Of a stretch of DNA of 64,000 nucleotides, positions 60,125-64,000 are shown piece after piece. The notes under the pieces were generated by a model. It had not been told where the DNA came from and searched no databases. It saw nothing but the letters and a program-made list of their open reading frames with translations. Every line of letters starts with the position of its first letter. The stretch's first letter is position 1. Made by a program: the position numbers and the translations under genes. Source of the DNA: Pedobacter sp. ISL-64 (GTDB taxonomy: Bacteria; Bacteroidota; Bacteroidia; Sphingobacteriales; Sphingobacteriaceae); the NCBI RefSeq assembly GCF_018613605.1, contig NZ_JAGGPU010000007.1, positions 62,001-126,000 of the forward strand. The letters run 5' to 3'.

Positions 60125-62503
60125 CTAATTATTCCTCCTCCGCTCCTCTTCGTTTCCCAGCTTTCTATCCTGCTGTTTAATTTTTTCGTTACCGAAATTA
60201 TAACGGAAGGTGATCCGCAGCTGACGGCTATCGTAATAGTTATTGTACTCCTGCCTGATGTTGTTGACCAAACTGTTAAAACGGTATTGATTGGTTTTTA
60301 AAACATCGGTAGCGGTAATGGCCAATTGGATCTTTTTGTTAAGTAATAACGTTCTTATACCCAGATCGAGGTTATATTGGTTTTTATTCTGGTTCAGGCC
60401 GTCAACCGCGGGGAATTGATACCAGAAACTGACTTCGCCCAAAATAGTTTTCGATGGGTTAAAAACAAACTGATTTAAGGTAGAAAAATAAGCGCCAAAT
60501 CCATTCAGGTTACTTAGCGTTTGCGTGATGCTGGAATTTGATGTATTATAAAAAACATCAACCTGATTGATACTTTCTAACCATTTAAACACATTAAAAG
60601 TAACTGCATTGCTGAACTGATAATGATACCCTGTAATAAAGTTAACAGGTTTGGCTGCTTGAATATTAGTGCCAGCATCAATAAAATTTACATCATTAAA
60701 GCCGTTTGTGGTGTGTCTAAAAGATAGTGTCGTGGTGAAGACATTAATGTAAGTGTGAGAAATTTCGATGTTGTCGTTATAAGATGGCTGCAAAAAAGGA
60801 TTTCCCTCAGTATAGGCATATTGGTTGCTGTACCAGCGGAAAGGATTCAATTTACGGTAAGCAGGCCGGTTGATCCGACGGCCATAATTAAGCGCAAAAG
60901 TGCTTTTATCATTTGCACGATAAACAATGTAAAATGTAGGAAAAAAACGGAAATACTCATTACGATTTTGTTCATTAACCGATATGCCATCAATCTGCGT
61001 ATACTCTCCCCGCAGCCCAGCTTGAAAATCCCATCGTTTTATCGTTTTATTATAATTAACATAGAGGGCCTGCGTATTTTCTTGGTAATTGAAAAGGTTG
61101 GTTTGCCCGGGGTCTAATTCGTAAATCTCATTACGGGCTTTGTAAAAGGCAAGATCACTCTTGTTGTTAATAAAGCTCAGTTTTGTACCGAAGGATAACT
61201 TAAAGGTTTTATAGGGCAGGTCTACATCAGCTTTTATGGTATATAAATCTATATTTTGTTTGCTGGTTGATAGGTATTTGGCAAAAGAATTCGGAACAAC
61301 CCCTCCATTTTGGAAATAACTCGTATTGTTAAAAAACCTGTTTTTATCATCACTATATTTAAACCAATCGCCGTTAATGGTTAGTTGTTTTCCTGTAGAA
61401 TCCAAGGCCTGTTTTAAATAAATATTGGCCGAATGGTAATGAGACCTGATTTTGGCATTGGCATCAGAATTCAACACCGAATCTAAATTACCTGTTTTGC
61501 TATAAACAGTGGTTTTAATATTTTCTTCAGAATAAAAGTTGGTTAAACCACTGTTATATGATAAACCCAATACTGTTTTTGGGGAGACCTGATAATCAAT
61601 TCCGATCTGTCCACTGGGTACCGTTCTAAAATTCCGGTCCTTATTTACAACATTCCAGGTTTGTGTGGGATAAAAAACATCACTTTGCTCAAAAGGAACA
61701 AGAAATCCTTTTCTAATATTGAAATTTGAGGAGAGCGTAATTTTATTTTTCCTGTAACTTAAATTCCCACCTGCAGATGCCGTTGGATGAGTAGCTTGTG
61801 AAAAAATAGTATTAACCGACCCTCTAAAGCCTTCGGCAGTAACTTTCTTCAATACAATATTAATTAATCCGTTATTTCCCTGGGCATCATATTTTGCCGG
61901 TGGATTGGTAATCACTTCAATCGTGGCGATGTTGCCTGATGAAATTGATTTTAAATAATTCGACAGTTCATCATCCGATAAGGGTACCAATTTATCGTTG
62001 ATCATGATGTTAACACTACCCCTGCCCACCAATGAAACTTTATCGTTTATAACCCGGACTCCAGGCACTTTCGAAAGCAGTTCCAAAACATCTGTTCCGA
62101 TGGCTGAAACACTGTTCTCAACATTAAAAACCGTCCGGTCGATCTGTTTTTCTATTAAACTTTTTCTTGCATTGATCTGGACATCAGCAAGCTTGTTTCG
62201 ATTTTCCTGGAGCTGAATATTAATTACAGTATCTTTTGTTAAGGCAAGTGACTGGTTTACAGCTTTAAAATTGATTGAAGAGCAAATGATTGAATATTTC
62301 CCAGCTTGTAAATTGTTGAAATGGTACAATCCCAAACTATCTGTTTGGGTATAATTTACCCGATTTTTAGAGTCAGAGATTTTAATGGTAACAAATAGTG
62401 AGGCTTTATCCTCTCGGTCAGTTACCTTACCCGAAAGATTAAGTTGAGCACGACAATTGATGATGATAAAAAATAAAACAAGAAAGCCTAATGTTCTTAT
62501 CAT
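60125..62503 (-). CDS. TonB-dependent receptor-type outer membrane protein
   Basis: 792 residues. A signal peptide ends NCRAQ. A carboxypeptidase regulatory-like domain (about 25-105, LSGKVTDREDKASLFVTIKI) is followed by a plug-like segment (VENSVSAIGTDVLELLSKVPGVRVINDKVSLVGRGSVNIMINDK ... ITNPPAKYDAQGNNGLINIVLKK) and a ~570-residue barrel of the outer-membrane beta-barrel (CirA-like/OMP_b-brl_3) family. It is 5 bp after the M56-type gene and so very likely co-transcribed. TonB-dependence is inferred, since no clear TonB box is visible. Confidence 0.9.
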   Translation of the reverse strand: MIRTLGFLVLFFIIINCRAQLNLSGKVTDREDKASLFVTIKISDSKNRVNYTQTDSLGLYHFNNLQAGKYSIICSSINFKAVNQSLALTKDTVINIQLQENRNKLADVQINARKSLIEKQIDRTVFNVENSVSAIGTDVLELLSKVPGVRVINDKVSLVGRGSVNIMINDKLVPLSDDELSNYLKSISSGNIATIEVITNPPAKYDAQGNNGLINIVLKKVTAEGFRGSVNTIFSQATHPTASAGGNLSYRKNKITLSSNFNIRKGFLVPFEQSDVFYPTQTWNVVNKDRNFRTVPSGQIGIDYQVSPKTVLGLSYNSGLTNFYSEENIKTTVYSKTGNLDSVLNSDANAKIRSHYHSANIYLKQALDSTGKQLTINGDWFKYSDDKNRFFNNTSYFQNGGVVPNSFAKYLSTSKQNIDLYTIKADVDLPYKTFKLSFGTKLSFINNKSDLAFYKARNEIYELDPGQTNLFNYQENTQALYVNYNKTIKRWDFQAGLRGEYTQIDGISVNEQNRNEYFRFFPTFYIVYRANDKSTFALNYGRRINRPAYRKLNPFRWYSNQYAYTEGNPFLQPSYNDNIEISHTYINVFTTTLSFRHTTNGFNDVNFIDAGTNIQAAKPVNFITGYHYQFSNAVTFNVFKWLESINQVDVFYNTSNSSITQTLSNLNGFGAYFSTLNQFVFNPSKTILGEVSFWYQFPAVDGLNQNKNQYNLDLGIRTLLLNKKIQLAITATDVLKTNQYRFNSLVNNIRQEYNNYYDSRQLRITFRYNFGNEKIKQQDRKLGNEEERRRNN

Positions 62504-62508
62504 TCAAA

Positions 62509-64000
62509 CTATTTATTGCCCTGCCAAACCTCGGCTTTTCCATTAATATCAAACTCACCATAAGAACCGATCATTGTTATTCCGGTTATTTTGTTTCGAA
62601 CAGTAAGGTTTTTAGCCGTTATTTTTTCCGTATTCCTATTGTAGGTAGCTTCATCGGCTGATATAGCAAAATTCTTATAATCCAATTTTGCTTTCCCATA
62701 AAGCGTAACAATTGATTTGTCACTGCTCATTTTAACAGAATCCTGGGCACTGTAACTTACACTTGTTTCCACTTTATTATCTGCCTTTGTTAAAGAGTCT
62801 CTCATTCTCTGCAACATCTGGTGGTCAGGGCCAAGCCCTTTAGAAACTTTAGTCGTCCCTCTACTATTTTCGGTACTATAGCTTCCATTTCTCAAATTAA
62901 AAACAAAAATTTTAGCAGTTGCAGATCCACCGTCTTTGGCTTTTAATATTGCATTTTTGGCGATCATTTTACCATTAAGCTGATCCAATTCTACATATCC
63001 GGCTTCTAATCTGCAATTGCTAATATCGATAACCGCATTTTCCATGTAAGAAACTTTATGCTGCACATCACCGGTTATTTTTTTGAAAGAAATGATTTTA
63101 GGCTCAACTGGGCCCGAAACTTTGGCCGCTTCATTTTTTACTACAGCTACTTTCTGTTTCCCATCGCTAAAATAAAACCGGTTATAAAGCGCTTCATTTT
63201 TGATCGTATATTTTTTAGGTTCAGAATACAGCACAATCATTTTATCCGTACTATAAGTATGTTTTGAAACCAACTTTTCTCCAATAAATTTAACCAATAC
63301 CTTATCGCCCACTTTAAAATTGTCATCCTTTATGTTCTGTGTTTTTAGGTTTAGGCCGATGGTAAAAAATCCATCATTTAAAACAATCTTTTCAATCTTA
63401 CCATTGGCATCTTTTTCAATAGATTTAATTTTAGAGGAAACAAAACGTGCTTTATTGGCTTCATATAAAAAAGCATGCTTGCCTATTTTCCATTCATAAA
63501 TTAGGTTTCCCTTTAAGGTGGTAACCTTTATTGGTATATAGATTGGTCCATCCGTTTTTGCAATAACCTTACCCGTACCATCCATCCTTTTCATGTTCGA
63601 TGACTTACCAGATATGTAAATTAAAAGTTCATCGCCAACCTTAATTTTTTCTTTATAAACGGTGGCTTCAACCGAGTAAACTTTACCTTCTGATAAGAAA
63701 TCGAATGTATAAACGCCTACGGCTTCTTTTTTGATTTTAAGCACTTTGCCTTTCAATGTTCCTTTATAAAAATCTTTCGAAGGTTTGCTTTCCTCCTTTA
63801 TATGCTGTGCATACACCACCTGTACGGCAAATAGCCAAAACAATCCTACGGCAACTGGTAATGCCAATAGGTATGTCAATTTTTTCATGTTTTTGGATTT
63901 AGCGTGGAACAACATTTTAATCCGGTCTTTAATCGGGCTCTTTACAAAATTGTGGATCAGCGGTACATCACTTTTGCTGATCGCCAGTTTTAATAAGAGG
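62509..64000 (-). CDS. M56/BlaR1-type membrane protein, partial (5' end outside window)
   Basis: The frame stays open to base 64000, so only the C-terminal ~497 residues are visible and the apparent ATG at 63915 is internal. The first visible residues read KSDVPLIHNFVKSPIKDRIKML, then SKNMKKLTYLLALPVAVGLFWLF, which is how Bacteroidota M56 (BlaR1-like) peptidases end their cytoplasmic/periplasmic loop and enter the last transmembrane helix. Periplasmic part: two OB-like modules (GTLKGKVLKIKKEAVG and SKIKSIEKDANGKIEKI, with GDELLI/GDKVLV), then repeats resembling LptA/OstA (ISADEATYNRNTEKITAKNLTVRN). There is no penicillin-binding domain. In BlaR1 systems a BlaI repressor gene lies upstream, here out of view. 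Confidence 0.75.
   Translation of the reverse strand, partial: LLLKLAISKSDVPLIHNFVKSPIKDRIKMLFHAKSKNMKKLTYLLALPVAVGLFWLFAVQVVYAQHIKEESKPSKDFYKGTLKGKVLKIKKEAVGVYTFDFLSEGKVYSVEATVYKEKIKVGDELLIYISGKSSNMKRMDGTGKVIAKTDGPIYIPIKVTTLKGNLIYEWKIGKHAFLYEANKARFVSSKIKSIEKDANGKIEKIVLNDGFFTIGLNLKTQNIKDDNFKVGDKVLVKFIGEKLVSKHTYSTDKMIVLYSEPKKYTIKNEALYNRFYFSDGKQKVAVVKNEAAKVSGPVEPKIISFKKITGDVQHKVSYMENAVIDISNCRLEAGYVELDQLNGKMIAKNAILKAKDGGSATAKIFVFNLRNGSYSTENSRGTTKVSKGLGPDHQMLQRMRDSLTKADNKVETSVSYSAQDSVKMSSDKSIVTLYGKAKLDYKNFAISADEATYNRNTEKITAKNLTVRNKITGITMIGSYGEFDINGKAEVWQGNK

Noticed and set aside
1..64000. tRNA, rRNA, riboswitch or prophage genes
   Set aside because: None recognised by eye; small structured RNAs in the spacers cannot be excluded without a covariance search.

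Overview
The window looks like chromosomal DNA of a Bacteroidota bacterium, most likely family Sphingobacteriaceae (Pedobacter-like). The basis is a giant surface protein with a type IX secretion (T9SS) type B C-terminal domain beside PorP/SprF- and PorE-like genes, a SusC/SusD locus run by an ECF sigma/FecR pair, a complete alternative complex III plus cytochrome oxidase operon, many Lys-Lys lipoprotein signals after the lipobox Cys, and AT-rich intergenic DNA with dispersed hairpins. The genus is inferred, not proven. I see no rRNA, tRNA, CRISPR array, transposase or phage genes.

Layout. 1-3961: a LytS-type sensor kinase converging on a solitary full-length lanthipeptide dehydratase (LanB). 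4238-20743 (minus strand): a 4.48-kDa-residue-scale (4485-residue) repeat-built adhesin followed by PorP/SprF-like and PorE-like genes, i.e. a surface protein with its probable export and anchoring partners. 20982-23573 (plus): a STAND/NACHT-like ATPase divergent from the adhesin. 23574-24239: two tandem copies of a ~280-bp noncoding repeat. 24240-26619 (minus): OmpA lipoprotein, DUF2461, DUF983 and a small CSMC membrane protein. 26620-28510: an AT-rich patch with an unrecognised lipoprotein. 29011-39080 (minus): a self-contained nutrient uptake locus in the order ECF sigma, FecR, SusC, SusD, zinc metallohydrolase lipoprotein, DUF4302 lipoprotein.

39262-55781 (minus) is one respiratory supercluster: ActA-B-C-D-E-F (menaquinol to cytochrome c/oxidase), then oxidase subunits II and I, CtaA and CtaB (heme A synthesis), two subunit III-type proteins, subunit IV, a SCO-like protein and DUF420. 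It should carry electrons from quinol through ActABCDEF to an aa3-type oxidase, with its assembly factors in the same operon. The SCO-like protein has no cysteine and has lost the copper ligands.

56037-57017 encodes a deoxyhypusine synthase-like enzyme that lacks the expected active-site lysine. 57042-57879 and 59014-60124 are repeat-rich noncoding stretches flanking an Omp85-type barrel gene; the second holds a ~590-bp segment bounded by perfect 20-bp inverted repeats. The right edge (60125 to end, minus) has an outer membrane TonB-dependent-type receptor preceded by an M56/BlaR1-type membrane protein whose reading frame runs off the window; its soluble C-terminal part is not a beta-lactam sensor.

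Best candidates for something undescribed: the orphan LanB, the STAND ATPase beside the adhesin, the ligand-less SCO protein, the Lys-less DHS-like enzyme, the BlaR1-like protein with an LptA-like tail, and the inverted-repeat element.
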